DNA from: Cladobotryum mycophilum
Taxonomy: Eukaryota > Ascomycota > Sordariomycetes > Hypocreales > Hypocreaceae
Direction of reading: 5' to 3'
DNA length: 64,000 nt
Assembly: GCA_036429605.1 (NCBI GenBank)
Contig: JAVFKD010000004.1
Location: 3,410,001-3,474,000 of the forward strand
The notes below the pieces were generated by a model that saw only the letters and a program-made list of their open reading frames with translations, searched no databases and had not been told where the DNA came from. The position numbers and the translations under genes are program-made. Below, in pieces: positions 33,368-44,943 of this stretch; within the stretch, counting starts at the first letter, position 1, and the number at the start of each line of letters is the position of its first letter.

Positions 33368-34439
33368 TTAGCTTAGAAACACGTCGGTGGAGCTATATAT
33401 GGAGGCTCTGACACCCCACGGGTTTCCGGAAGATATCCCGATGTAGGTGAAGGCATCTTTTTTATGTTAAACATTATTCTGTAGAACTCGTTTGGCACAT
33501 TCACTTACCAGGCTTGTAGTAGATTGGTCGACTCCGGGTTTCGACCAGTTTCAACTCTCGCAGCTTCTGCAAGACACGTTTTACATCGACCTTGTCGGCA
33601 AAATCGGCTGTGTATACACATAGCAACCTGTCTTTGCGTGGATCTTGCGTCTGGGACCGCGGAGCAACCTTGGCGGCGATTCCAAGTTCGTTATTAGCCG
33701 TAGCCTTGACGACAATCTCCCACACTTCATTCACTTCCGTCACAGAACAGAAAAGCATCCACTGGTAAAATTGTTAAAATCACTGGAAAGAGTGAGAAAA
33801 AGGCATCACTGAAACATGGGAGCTTACTTTGCCTGTTCTGACTTTGCCGAGATGCGCCAGGTGCAAGATGTCATCAACGGCTTTCTTTCTTTCTTTCCCC
33901 ACTTCCTTCTCAATGAATGGCTTTCGTTTTCCTGACCTTTCCATTCCTTCGACATATTCGGTGATTAAATGGAGCCTCTCCAAGCCACCCGCAGTAATGA
34001 GTTCTATCTTGCTCCCTTCCTCCTCCGGCGCTTCATTCTCATTGCCTTTACTAAACTGACTCTCGCTTTGCTGTTTGTGAACCCGACGAATGTACGGATT
34101 GCAGATGAATATCCAAGGGCATTCATTTGTCTGATCCGTCGTTGCGGGTGGCAATCGTCGGAGAAAATCATCAACGGTCTCTGTCAGTTGCCATGCATAT
34201 GGCACGCCGGCATAGGGATTGTGGAATTGAGAAACCCCTCAGTGAAATTTGCTTGACGCTGTGGTCGACCAGGGTGCAACCGCTGTTGTTGGGCCCACAA
34301 GTCGATGTCAAAGTTGTTCACTCTCTTCCGAAGATGAGACACTGTGGTGGCGTCACCTAAGATGTGTGAATCAAAGTGTTAGTTTTCAATATTATGAGTG
34401 TCTTGGTATACCATAGAAATCTGAATCGTCTGAATCCAT
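33368..34439 (-). CDS. DUF1917-family protein (frame broken once)
   Basis: Exons are 34412-34439, 33828-34356, 33509-33761 and 33368-33456, giving about 299 residues after correction. The protein resembles the DUF1917 family (human C11orf68-like), whose function is poorly known. Typical parts are NPYAGVPYAWQLTETVDDFL, WIFICNP, KWMLFCSVTEVNEVWEIV, TANNELGIAAKVAP and, in the last exon, DAFTYIGISSGNPWGVRASI. The first exon (MDSDDSDFYG) is tiny and joins DATTVSHLRKRVNNFDIDLW. Between QANFTEG and VSQFHNPYAG the frame shifts at CCCC 34235-34238 (GGGG on the coding strand). One added base restores it, and no GT...AG pair can bridge the few bases available. The gene is divergent from DPH7. Confidence 0.78.
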
Positions 34440-35008
34440 TGTCAATGACAGACGACAGAGCCACCAGTTGGTCCTCCTTTGACAGTTGGTGATGTCAGAT
34501 GACTGATGCTAGCAACGTAGAGTAGAGGGGAGGATGTCTATAAAGGGCGTGTATGCAGCTTCTCGGGTACTCTTTAACGAATAAGGTTTCTTTTCATGTC
34601 GATGATTTCCCATTCGCGATTGAAAGAAAACGAACGTGACAAACAGATGATGTGAGAAGAGTAAAGTAAAAACCTACCCAAACATGGTCGACGGGAAGAC
34701 GCAACGTTGAACGGGATCGATGGGACCAACCGTGCAGGTGCCCGGAATTGTCTCCTGGCAGCTGGGTGACGGGATGGATAGCTCCACCATTGCCGGTAAC
34801 CCGCCATCTTCTTACTGGAGCAAACCCTGAAGATCCAATCATTTTTGCCTGGCGCAGGCGTTTTGTTTTGTTTTGTTTTCTTTTTATCCCGTGGCTGCAG
34901 CTGAGTGTCTCTTTTCAGTGTTACCCGGCAGCGGATATTTGATCCTTTGTTCTTACCGACCCCTCGCTTTTCGCATTTAAAAGAAAAGAAAAGCAAAGAA
35001 AAGAAAGC
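34440..35008. other. Divergent promoter region (DUF1917 / DPH7)
   Basis: 569 bases shared by two divergent starts. It contains repeated TTTTG units near 34861-34885 and a purine-rich AAAGAAAAG stretch just before the DPH7 ATG. The minus-strand ORFs of 64-155 codons here have no family features and cross the promoter, so they are not called. Confidence 0.5.
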
Positions 35009-36295
35009 ATGGGTGCGTTGCAGCCCATCGCTTCGTTGCACTCGCAGACATTAGACCTGCCACCAAGCTGTGCGCAATTCTGCCCCGCACATCCGGAATA
35101 TCTGGTGGTGGGCACTTATAACTTGGAAAAGGATGACCATGCGGGCATGAAAGCATCAACAAAAGATAAATCTGGGCCTTCAAAACCACAAAACCGAAAT
35201 GGTAGCCTCGTGGTTTTCAAAACCGATGGCAATAAATTGTAAACCCGCACCGCGTTTGAGACTTTGAGGAAACCAAGTTTTTATCACTAACACGTTTTGC
35301 ACTAAAACAGGATCAAAGTACAAACATTGTCACAGCCGTCCGCATTATTGGATCTTCGTTTCTATCGGGATTTCCCTGAGCATCAAGACGTATTGGCCGT
35401 CATTTCTAGCACAGGAACTCTAGCTGTTTTCAAGTTTGATCCTATACATGATTCCGATGCACCATTGAAGCATCTTGTTACAAGCAGGTGTGAGGATTTG
35501 GCTGAGGACGTTCTTTTTTTGCAATGCAATTGGCATCCAACTGTGCAAAGAGTAATCGCAGTCACAACCTCTACGGGCCTCGCAAGACTTCTTCATCTTA
35601 ATGAAGAATGGTGCATCAATTCATCAACGGATTTGGATATCCCAAACTCGCTCGAAGCTTGGTGTATCAACTTTTCCCCTAACAGCCCTGCCACTACTAA
35701 AGGGCAAAATGCGGTTACCTCTGTATATTGCGGTGGAGATGATTCAATGCTTCGATATACAACCTGCTCCTGGAACGATGACAATGATGAATCAGCTGCG
35801 TTTAGCATGCCATACACTGCCTGTATATTGAAGGGCCAGCATGATGCAGGAGTCACCGCAATTTTGCCACTGCATATTAAAACGCCCCAAGGTGGTCGCG
35901 TCGTCATTACTGGCAGTTATGATGACCATTTGCGAGTCTTCTCAATTCACGACTTGCACGAATCATACGGTTTGAAGCGCACACAAATGATGGCGGAAAC
36001 AAATTTAGGTGGAGGCGTTTGGAGGCTGGATCTGATTGATATCCGGACCAATAACGATGCCTCAAAGATCCGGATTCTGGCGTCATGCATGTATGCGGGA
36101 GCGAGGTTGGTTGAGGTTGTGACAGATAACGGCCAGGACTGGAGTTGCAACGTTCTGGCACGGTTTGAAGAGCACAAGAGCATGAATTATGCCTCTGATA
36201 TTGTGATGTCATCTGATGTAGATGGTGTTGATAAGGTACGAGTTGTTTCCACTAGCTTTTATGACAAGCTGCTCTGTCTGTGGGAGTATGAGTAG
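35009..36295 (+). CDS. DPH7: WD40 diphthamide-biosynthesis protein (diphthine methylesterase type)
   Basis: Exons are 35009-35238 and 35311-36295, giving 404 residues. The family (yeast YBR246W, human DPH7) removes the methyl ester from methylated diphthine on elongation factor 2, enabling the final amidation to diphthamide. A WD40 propeller is seen from the repeat-like strands EYLVVGTYNLE, DVLAVISSTGTLAVFKFD, SVYCGGDDSMLRYTTCS, RVVITGSYDDHLRVFSI, GGGVWRLDLI and VSTSFYDKLLCLWEYE at the C-terminus. HPEYLVVGTYNL near the N-terminus and GGGVWRL are family-typical. The intron splits a Leu codon (GTAAAC donor, ACAG acceptor). Confidence 0.87.
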
Positions 36296-37332
36296 GTATG
36301 ATCCGAAGGTTTAGCTGGTCGATGACTTCAATAACTACTTGGTAGACTAGGTACCTAGTAGTGAATCTACAACTCACAAGTAAGTGATCAATCAATCGAT
36401 ACACATTACCTTACTACTAGGTACTGCTTGCACGTAGTACCTACATCTTGTATGCATGAGTGCGGGACACGCGTGGGGTGCAGAATCCTCCAGGGCGAGG
36501 GATATATGTATGTAATTTAAGATGAAATCCATGGGCACCATCTGCCCCTCTCCAGCCTTCCATTGATGCCCGCGAAAAGCTCCACTAGTGGATGCCCAGT
36601 GCTGTCAGGGTATTGCCAAGGTAAGGTAGGTAGCTCACAGCTCTTTCAGCCTTGCAGCTGTGGCACCATAATTCGGCAAGGTAGTACCAAGGGCAGGAGG
36701 CGATAAACAGCTCAGGTCGTTCACACTTGTACATGCGCAAGCAAAACTGCCCGGGTGCATGTTGGTAGGAAATCGGAAGCAATATACTGTAGCCTGATTG
36801 GCGCTGGGGTCTTGTATCTGGAGTCGTCGCAATTAACGCGTATCAATTTGCCTAGAGCTCTGACATCCGAGATGAAGATTGGATACCTCTGGCCTTTCCA
36901 CCAGCTTGCTTGCCTCGTCTTCCTTTCTGCCAGCTGACCGCCTTTGAATTGTCATCCCCAACTGGCCGTTTTCGGCACTTTGTCTTCTCTCATTACTTCC
37001 GTCTGGCCTAATAACTCTTGAGACTACCAACAGTTTTAGGCTGGTGTAAACCTTTTATCGTTACCTACCTACTTACTTATTAGAACCCCGCCATCTTGTA
37101 GGTAGCTGACTTTACTTCAACAGCAAAGAAGCGCCGACAGTATTTCTTTTTCTTCTTTTTTCTGCTCCTCTTCCATAGTCACCAACCACCCTCGATGCTC
37201 GTGCCCGAATCCATACATCACTAAGTTATTCTCGAGGTTGCTACGCGGGATCACAGACCCCGCTCACGCCGTGTCGAGCCCGAACAGAGCCGTCAATCGC
37301 ACCACACCTTCCTCCTCTCTCGTGCTGCGATC
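36296..37332. other. Intergenic region and MSN5 promoter
   Basis: No gene is supported. ACGCGT hexamers lie at 36469-36474 and 36836-36841. GGTAGGTA/TACCTACC-type repeats occur around 36338-36365, 36620-36632 and 37062-37105. Pyrimidine-rich leader sequence runs from about 37135 to the ATG. Confidence 0.5.
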
Positions 37333-40300
37333 ATGTCCGTCAACGGTGGCGATGCGAGCAATGGCGGGGGTGCAGATGTTCTATCGAGGATTCATCTGGC
37401 GCTCGAGGTAGTTCACAGTCCACATTCGACCAATGACGCCCGTCGGGACGCCCAGACCTTTCTCGAGCAGGTCAAGGACATCCCAGAAGCTCCTCTTCAA
37501 GGCTTCAAGCTCGCTTCCGACAAATCTCAGTCACCGCTTGTTCGCCACTACGCTCTGTCACTCCTCGAACACGCGATACGATACCGCTGGTCAACATACA
37601 CGGAAGAACAAGCTGAGGCTCTTCGGAATTGGGTGTTGGAGCTGAGTCAGGCTGTGTCCAAGGATGACCCTTCATACCTGCGGAACAAGACTGCCCAACT
37701 CTGGGTTGAGGTCGCCAAAAGATGTTGGGGTTCTGAATGGATGGACATGGATGCCATGCTGGTTCAGCTGTGGCAAGTTCCAGACTCTGCCGCCCACAAA
37801 GAACTTGTCATGTTCGTGCTCGAGACCTTGTCCGACGAAGTTTTCACGGGAGACGACTCGGTCGTTGCAATGAGAGAGGGCGTCCTTAGTAAGGCATGTG
37901 TCGAAATATTCACCCCCACGGCGGTTCTTGTTGAAGCTTTCCCCAATCGACAGGCCGGCCCGGATGTTCGCTGTGGTCATGAAGGTTGGCTTAGTCGTCT
38001 CTCCGAATTCTTAAACTATTGCATCCGTTCTGGCACCGAGGCCAATGATGAGGTCAAGGCATGCATTATCAAGGGCTTCTCCGTCTTTCTCTCCCTTATG
38101 CCGTGGGCGATCCCAAAGGCCGTATCATCCGCCCAGTGCGTAGCTGTTATGACAGCTGGCCTAGCATCGCCTTTTATTGAAGTACAGAAGGTGAGGCTAG
38201 TATGCCATCCCACGAAGCCCGCTACTTGCTGACCAAATTGCCATAGGCTGCTCTAGACGCCCTCCACTCGCTCTACTGTCGGACCAATTTCACCGATGAG
38301 GAGTTTCAAGATCTCATCACCCCCATGTACAGCAGCTCATCCGTTGAGTTATGCAAAGGACTCTTCGAATGGTCGACGGTCAGCGCTGATGATATCGACG
38401 AAGATAAGTATCAAATCACGAAGAGGCTCTCAGAGGTATGTACACGAGAATATCCGGATGGGCATTATACTAATTGATGAATACGCAAACAGATGCTGTC
38501 AAGCCTTGGCGACTATTTTGATAAGAAGTTTACCCAACTTCCTCACACTGCAGCCACAGAAGGTTTCCTGCAGCTTCTGCTTCAGGTAGCACAAAGCCAG
38601 AGTCTGATGGTCTCCATTCCGGTACTTGTGACATGGACAAAACTTTTAGCAAACAGGAACATTGGACCAAGTAATCTTGTCTCGCCTGTAATTGGACCTC
38701 TTTTAGAGATCTGCAGTTCTAGACTGGTACGGTACGAGAATTTGCCAGAAAGTACATCCGACCCTACGTATATTTTCCTTCTCGAGGATACCGATACGCT
38801 GCCTGAAAGACATGCCTTCTTGGGCAACTATCGGCGCTACAGCTCTCAGATTATCGAAGCTATTGTGCAGCTCAAGCTTGTTGATGCCGTGTCGCATATC
38901 CTTGGCCGCACAGAGCATATCTTGCAGCATCTCTACGATGGCCAGCCATCTTTTAGCAAGCAAAATTATTTCAAGCATTCAATGCCCGTCTTACAAGTCG
39001 ATTCTCACTTCACTGTCATAGAGGCTACACTTAAGGGTTATGCGAAGTGGAGGAGGCTTCATCTTCGGGACAATCAACAACAGGCGGCCGAGCTGGAAGC
39101 TAATCTGGAAGCTTGGTGCAAGAAGCTTCTCGAGATGAGCTTTGAGGATCCGTTGATTAGGAAGAGAACACTTCAATTGCTCGTCTACTTTTCGACAACC
39201 GCTTTAAATAAGAACGCGGACTTCATGCTCAAGGTTCTCGAGCATATAATACTGACCTGGCCCGCTTTGGAACCGGAATATCGGGCATTTAATGATGCTA
39301 TCAAGGATCTGCAAGGAGAGAGCATGATTGAGCTACAACGTTTGGCATCCGAAATGCCTGATCATCTTTTAGGAGTATACGAGCAGATTGAAGCACGAGT
39401 AAATGAAATGATGTCTTCGGGCTCATTGGATGAGAAGCGAGCTCTTGCTTACCGAAGTTTCTTATTCCTAATAATACATCGAGCGAGTATCATCGATACC
39501 CAGACCAAAATCCAGAAACTGGGAGAATTTATCGAACCGGTGAAGGCGCAATGGCAGAATGAGAACATCAGGTCTGCCCTCAAGTCTTACTCTGGTTTCT
39601 GCGAGCTCCTAGCTCTTGACAAGGCGCAAGCGTACCTGGTTAGCCGCCAGGCGCATACTCTACAGGACTGGGGCGTAGTTGAGCTTGATGCAGAAGGGCT
39701 AGCGCTTCAAAGCGAGATGGAGGAGCGTCTTAAGGTAATATTTCGTCTGTTGTGTAGTTTTCGGAAAACATTACTGATATATATAAATAGCAACTTCCGC
39801 TTCGCCCAACCAAATCATTCCTCGCTTTCTCGGTCGAAAGGTTAGACAAATCATCAGCAGCATTCCAAGCCTCTTGTGCTCTTTGGCAGGAGGGTTTTTC
39901 AACAATCTTGGCTGATTTGCTAGAATTTCTGAGGTCAGTCTCGAATATACCCGCCAGCTCTTGGCTAATGCTAACCATCCCGCAGTTTCGCCCATGCCAC
40001 ACATAACCCTAACAATTGGACAGGCCTGCCGGTCGATATGCGGTCAATGGTGGACCGAGTGCTAAGCGATCGATTTTGGCAAGCGGGTATCTCGGAAGGA
40101 AGCAAAGATGATTTCTATGCCCGTGTTATGGATAAGAAGAACACCATAGAAGGTCTTGCCTCTACAATCCGCGGCTCGGTGCGCTTCGTCCGGGAAACGG
40201 CCTACGCAATTATATATTGCATGAGCCGACTAGATTTGCAGTTCTATGGATTCCAAGGGCTGTCACAACCACTCTCCAAGGCTCTCTTTGCTGATTCGAT

Positions 40301-41466
40301 CTGGTTGTCAACCCACCAACAGAGCAACCTGCTAAATCTCGTCAGGTACTTGGTTGATGATTGCCCCGTCGATTACCGGGAACACTTCCTCCCACAACTC
40401 CTGGCATCATGCTTCCGACAAATGGATGCAAAGATCAATACAGAGTGGCAGAAGCTGGACCAGCAGCAAACTATAGCTGCAGATGGAGAAGATGGGCTCA
40501 AAGAAGAGATGAAAGCAGAGAGCATTCTCCGTCAGGTCACTTACACCGCAGTGGTGATGGTGGCGGACTTCCTCGATCCCACTAAACTAAGTAAGGGCAA
40601 CCCTCCTATTTTGAGAGCAAACCGTGGCTAATTTCATTACTATAGATCCACCGACTTTGAAGGCTCGTGCTCAAAAGGATGATGTCAGTGAGGACTCTGA
40701 GGAGGCGTTCCCATCGTTACGAAGATTCTGTTTGACCCATCAAGACATAGTTGAGCCGTTGCTGGTTTTCTGCACTCATGTCATTCGGATGAGAGATACT
40801 AGATGCTGTGGCATGATATTACGATTGTTTATTTCCCTAGTACCAGAATTTCATCCTGGGCAAGGCCAGAGTCAGAAAAAGCCTCAAGCTCAACTGACGG
40901 AGGATGGCCGGGTCGCCATCTCGGCGCCCACAGCTGACATGTCTCCAGTGCCGCCACAGATTGCATCTGCAATCCGAGAATACATCTCCCTAGATGTATT
41001 GAAGGCTTGCATCACCTCTTTCCACGAGCCATATTTTGTAGAGGTCCAGAAAGAGCTGGCATCGCTGATGGCGGCTATTGTGGTTCACTATAGCCCGATT
41101 ACTTCAACGCCTAGTGAGGTGCTTCTAGCATTGCCGAACGTCGACGCGGCGGAGTTAGAGCGCCTCAGACCGTATATGGCCAAGCCTGGGTCGCATACCC
41201 GGCAGCAGAGAGCTATCGTGCTAGAGTTCTTAAAGAACCTGAAGGGAGTAAGCGTTTCAGAAATGGGCAAGCTGGCCAAGAGCGCTGGTTTTAGCAATGC
41301 TAGTCGCAGCAAGAAACCTACCCGGAGCAAGATGGCACAAGAATTCATGACAAAGAATGCGTCTGATGGTGGGGTCGGGACAGGCGAGAGAGTTGGTGAA
41401 AGCCAAGAGCCTCGAAGGACCACACCAGATGGACTAGAAGGTGTTGCCAACCTCTTTGAGGGTTGA
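37333..41466 (+). CDS. MSN5: Exportin-5/MSN5-type karyopherin
   Basis: Exons are 37333-38190, 38247-38435, 38493-39734, 39791-39933, 39986-40590 and 40646-41466, giving 1285 residues. Msn5 exports phosphorylated cargo proteins (and tRNA in yeast) with Ran-GTP through nuclear pores. The N-terminal importin-beta-like HEAT repeats are highly typical (QSPLVRHYALSLLEHAIRYR, DPSYLRNKTAQLWVEVAKR, ETLSDEVF). Further on are GFLQLLLQVAQSQSLMVSIP, YLVDDCPVDYREHFLPQLL and CCGMILRLFISLVPEF. The C-terminus is charged and probably disordered. All five introns are 52-57 nt and the coding length is an exact codon multiple. The similar exportin-T (Los1) was considered, but the RYRWSTYTEEQ region fits Msn5/exportin-5 better. 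Confidence 0.87.
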
Positions 41467-44400
41467 TCGCATCATCGAGGATGCCCTTCTAGCAGACTTG
41501 AATTCGCGACGATACCGACAATGACAACTATGGATGGCTTGGAAGACGCCAAACCTGGAATGATATGATTTAGTAGGAGCCTTTTGCCCTATTCCTTTTT
41601 TTTTTTTTTAAATTAGCTCTCTCTTTCCAAACAAATTAGTACTTACCGGGCGTATTAGACAGTTTGCGCAGGGTTGGAGATGAAGATGAGGCAGATCAAG
41701 GGGACTATGGAGCTAAGGAGTTTCTAGTTGTAGGAGACAGAAATGAGGCTGGGCGTGTATTAAAGGCTAGGGCGGTAGGGTATCGAGTATTTGGGCAGAA
41801 TATAGACGATCACTCGTCTTTTGCTGAAAGATTCGGTTGGATTTGGGATAGCTATAATAGCCAGTGCCGGCATATATGCTTTGATGAGTTAATTCTCGAC
41901 GGAAAGGCGAGAAGAGACAGACGTTTGATGTGATCTATGGTGAGCATTCAAACGCAACCAGTTGAGGTAACCAGCGTTTTTCTCTTTCATAACTTTTCAT
42001 TGAGGGATGGTAATGGCTTTGCTATTATAAATGTTTGTATGGGGTACTTGTACTCCGTAGTTAATTCTGGATATAGATTTAATGCTCAAAAGTAACTGGG
42101 AACTTATTAAACAGCTATGCCTACCAGGTACATGCTGGTCTAGCCTCAACTTTTATCGCTTTGGTAATTGAATACCCGGTGTTGATCGATCGCAGGCACA
42201 TATTTTCTCTGTTCCCCAGGTGTATTATGGTATGATGCCAGGGCGGATGATGGAAACGACGGTTAGTCCGAATGCCCTTACGCGCAGGTTATCCTAACTT
42301 GGCTTGCTTGGGCATAGATCGATGTCATGGTGCAACACGAGGAGGGAATGTATTGGTGAATGGTAGCTGGTGGTAGCACGACATTCTAGTATTGCAAGGT
42401 ATCGTAGATGACTGTAGGTACCTACCTCTTGGATCTTCTGCCGCTCGCCTGTTGGCGGGCTAACACATGATGATGCTTCCCGCAAGGTAAGTTATAATGG
42501 TTTGATCTCTACCTAGGCATGATTACATGCTTCGGTTAGTGAAGGTGATTTCAGAGAAAGGGGAGGACCTGAGCACGGTGATCAATAAACAAGTTCCGGA
42601 GACAAAACTTTACAAGAGGAAAGAGGAAAGAGAAGACAACTACTAGTAGTACATATAGGTACGTACGTATCTAAGGTAAGTAACAGATCTACACCGGCCT
42701 GTCGCACATGAAAGATGGACAGGGGTTTATGTTGTAAAAAAAATGCCGAATGATTTTGCTGCTCCAATGCTAAAGCTTGTACCTATACAGGACGCAGACT
42801 TGTAAAAAATACCCACCCAGTACTAAGCTGGTATGATTTAAATCCATGTCTTTGGTGAACTCAATCCTTCTTTCTGCAGATGCGCATGTCATGCCCACAG
42901 GCGAGCGAGAGCTGTGATGCAATGAATTCTAATAATAGAAGCCAACCGTTGTTTGTTGGTGCTAATATATGTGTGTACCTCTCTGTATGGACACTTGGCT
43001 TGATTCCACCGGTGCTACACGTATTGAACTTTAGGCGAGGTCTGTTTCATCCCCCCCAAGATGTTGGGCACGCAGTATTAAATAATAAGCCCATCTACCG
43101 TGTCTGAGCGAAACAGTTGGCACTGTATCTGCAGCACCCATTCACAAGTTTCAAAGGCTGGATTTGCCCCCCCCCCCCCCCAGCATGCGCTTACCACCCT
43201 TGCATCCTAGCACACATCGTCAGCCTGCGGAGGATGCAAACCAACTCGTGGATGTGGTCCTATTCGTTACTCGGGATGAGCCACCAACAACCGTAAACCC
43301 TGGTTGCTGTCAAGATGTCTGAGGCGTCGAAACAATTTTAGTACGTGCGTAAGGGTTTATTGAAATCGAAAAGGTAGCCTGTTACTTGTAGTTAGCTGAG
43401 GGAGATCCATCCCATCCCATCATCAGCACTCATCGGACCGTACCTTACATATCCACCTGGTACATTCGTACTACTAGATAAGTACCAACTACTAGGTGGG
43501 TAGGGAGGTAGGGAGGAGGTAGGTAGCTGCCTTGGTACCGCAAGCATCTTGACCTTTTTCAGCGTTGCTCGGTAATTATTCTGTTCCATCGAACCCTGAT
43601 TCTTCACCACTACCACTGCCACCACCGCCGCCATCACCAATCGCCATCGTTGTCCTTGTCGTCAACACGCCTTTCCGCCCTTGATACTCTACAGTGGGAT
43701 TAATCTAGACTCTGCTCAGCTCACCTAGCCAAGCCAAGCTCCTGTTCCCCGTCCCTGGTCGACATGACCGACCCGAAACCTCCGGCAAGAGAGAGCTAGG
43801 GCCAAGTAGTGCCCCCATCGATACACGCACCCATTCATATTCTCGCTACCCGTTGGTCCTTGATAATCTCATCAAGAGCTGTGCGTCCCGCTGGCTCGGG
43901 AACCTGCGATTGATGAAGAAAATCCATAAATCACTAAATAATCAATTACTTACAAGTCGTCAAGGTATGAGTTTATCTACTGTTGCCCCTCCACTGTGAC
44001 CTTCCTTCCTTACGCTTATCTATTTGTAGTTACTCTTTGATTCCTGCTCCTCATGACCCTCGCAGTGGATGTCTGGCGCCAACCGAGGAGCAAAGCAAGC
44101 ATATCCATCCATCCATCCCTCCATCCGTCTCTCCATACAATGACCAGCCTAGAATGGCACTCTGCCTAGCCTAGGTAGGTAGTAGATGTCTATCTCAACA
44201 TCTCATATTATTATAGCAACAAAACTTTGAAATCATTTCAACCTTTCCCATGCTTTGCTCTGCGCCCTCTTTTTCAAACCGTTTAGCGGGCTCGAATCTA
44301 TCCAATTATTCCTCGTTGCACCATTTCCCGCCTGCCTGCCTTGTGTGAGGTTGAGCAAACGTTTCTGTCGTATTTGCTTGTTCGCCCCCTCCCTGGACAT

Positions 44401-44943
44401 TGCGAATTCGTCAGACCCATGAGGAGTCAAATCTGTCCCAGACCTTCACTTCAACTCCCTGCTTCTCTGTCTGCGCCTCTGGTTTCAACAGAGAGATTTC
44501 CAAGCATTATCTGTCTAACTTGAGTCTGAATAATTGAGTTGCATCTCATCGACACGGTCTTTTTTTGGGGGGTCTGTTTAATCAGAGACTTCCACCTACC
44601 GACGGCCAACTTTCATATTTATCGATACCTTTCTTTGACTGCATTTTCTATTGGCAGTCTGACTTCCAGCCTTGCTTTTGCTGCTCTGTTTTTCGAGTTC
44701 CGGTCTTCAGTCTCTCTTCATTCCGCACTGCTTATTACAGTAAATCACGTCGACTATATACCGGAAATATTCAGGTCGATTCCTCCCCCGTTATAGTATT
44801 GCAGTCATTCCTGGTACAAAAGGACCGTGTGTCTGACAGCCACGCAAACTTCTACAATCTTTTGCCAGGGTTTATCTAGGTATTTTCAACTTTCTGATTC
44901 AAACATTCTACAAGTCACTTGAGTTCTTCCAACTTGCATCAAG
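41467..44943. other. 3.5 kb gene-free region upstream of a Zn2Cys6 regulator
   Basis: No supported gene. It holds T14 at 41596-41609, a C15 run at 43167-43181 and dense GGTAGGTA/TACCTACC repeats at 42415-42425, 42656-42680, 43490-43530 and 44170-44182. From 43600 the sequence is pyrimidine-rich, as expected of a long 5' leader. The small ORFs here (60-104 codons) lack features; several begin at non-ATG codons. Confidence 0.55.
43167..43181 (+). repeat. C15 homopolymer
   Basis: Fifteen uninterrupted C residues in the region upstream of the Zn2Cys6 gene. The true length is uncertain, because runs of this size are often miscounted. Confidence 0.8.

Noticed and set aside
34574..35189. Minus-strand ORFs of 64-155 codons between the DUF1917 gene and DPH7
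   Set aside because: They cross a divergent promoter and antisense DPH7 exon 1, with no family features.
44539..44879. ORFs of 85-104 codons just upstream of the Zn2Cys6 gene
   Set aside because: They begin at non-ATG codons and have no domain; most likely 5' leader sequence.
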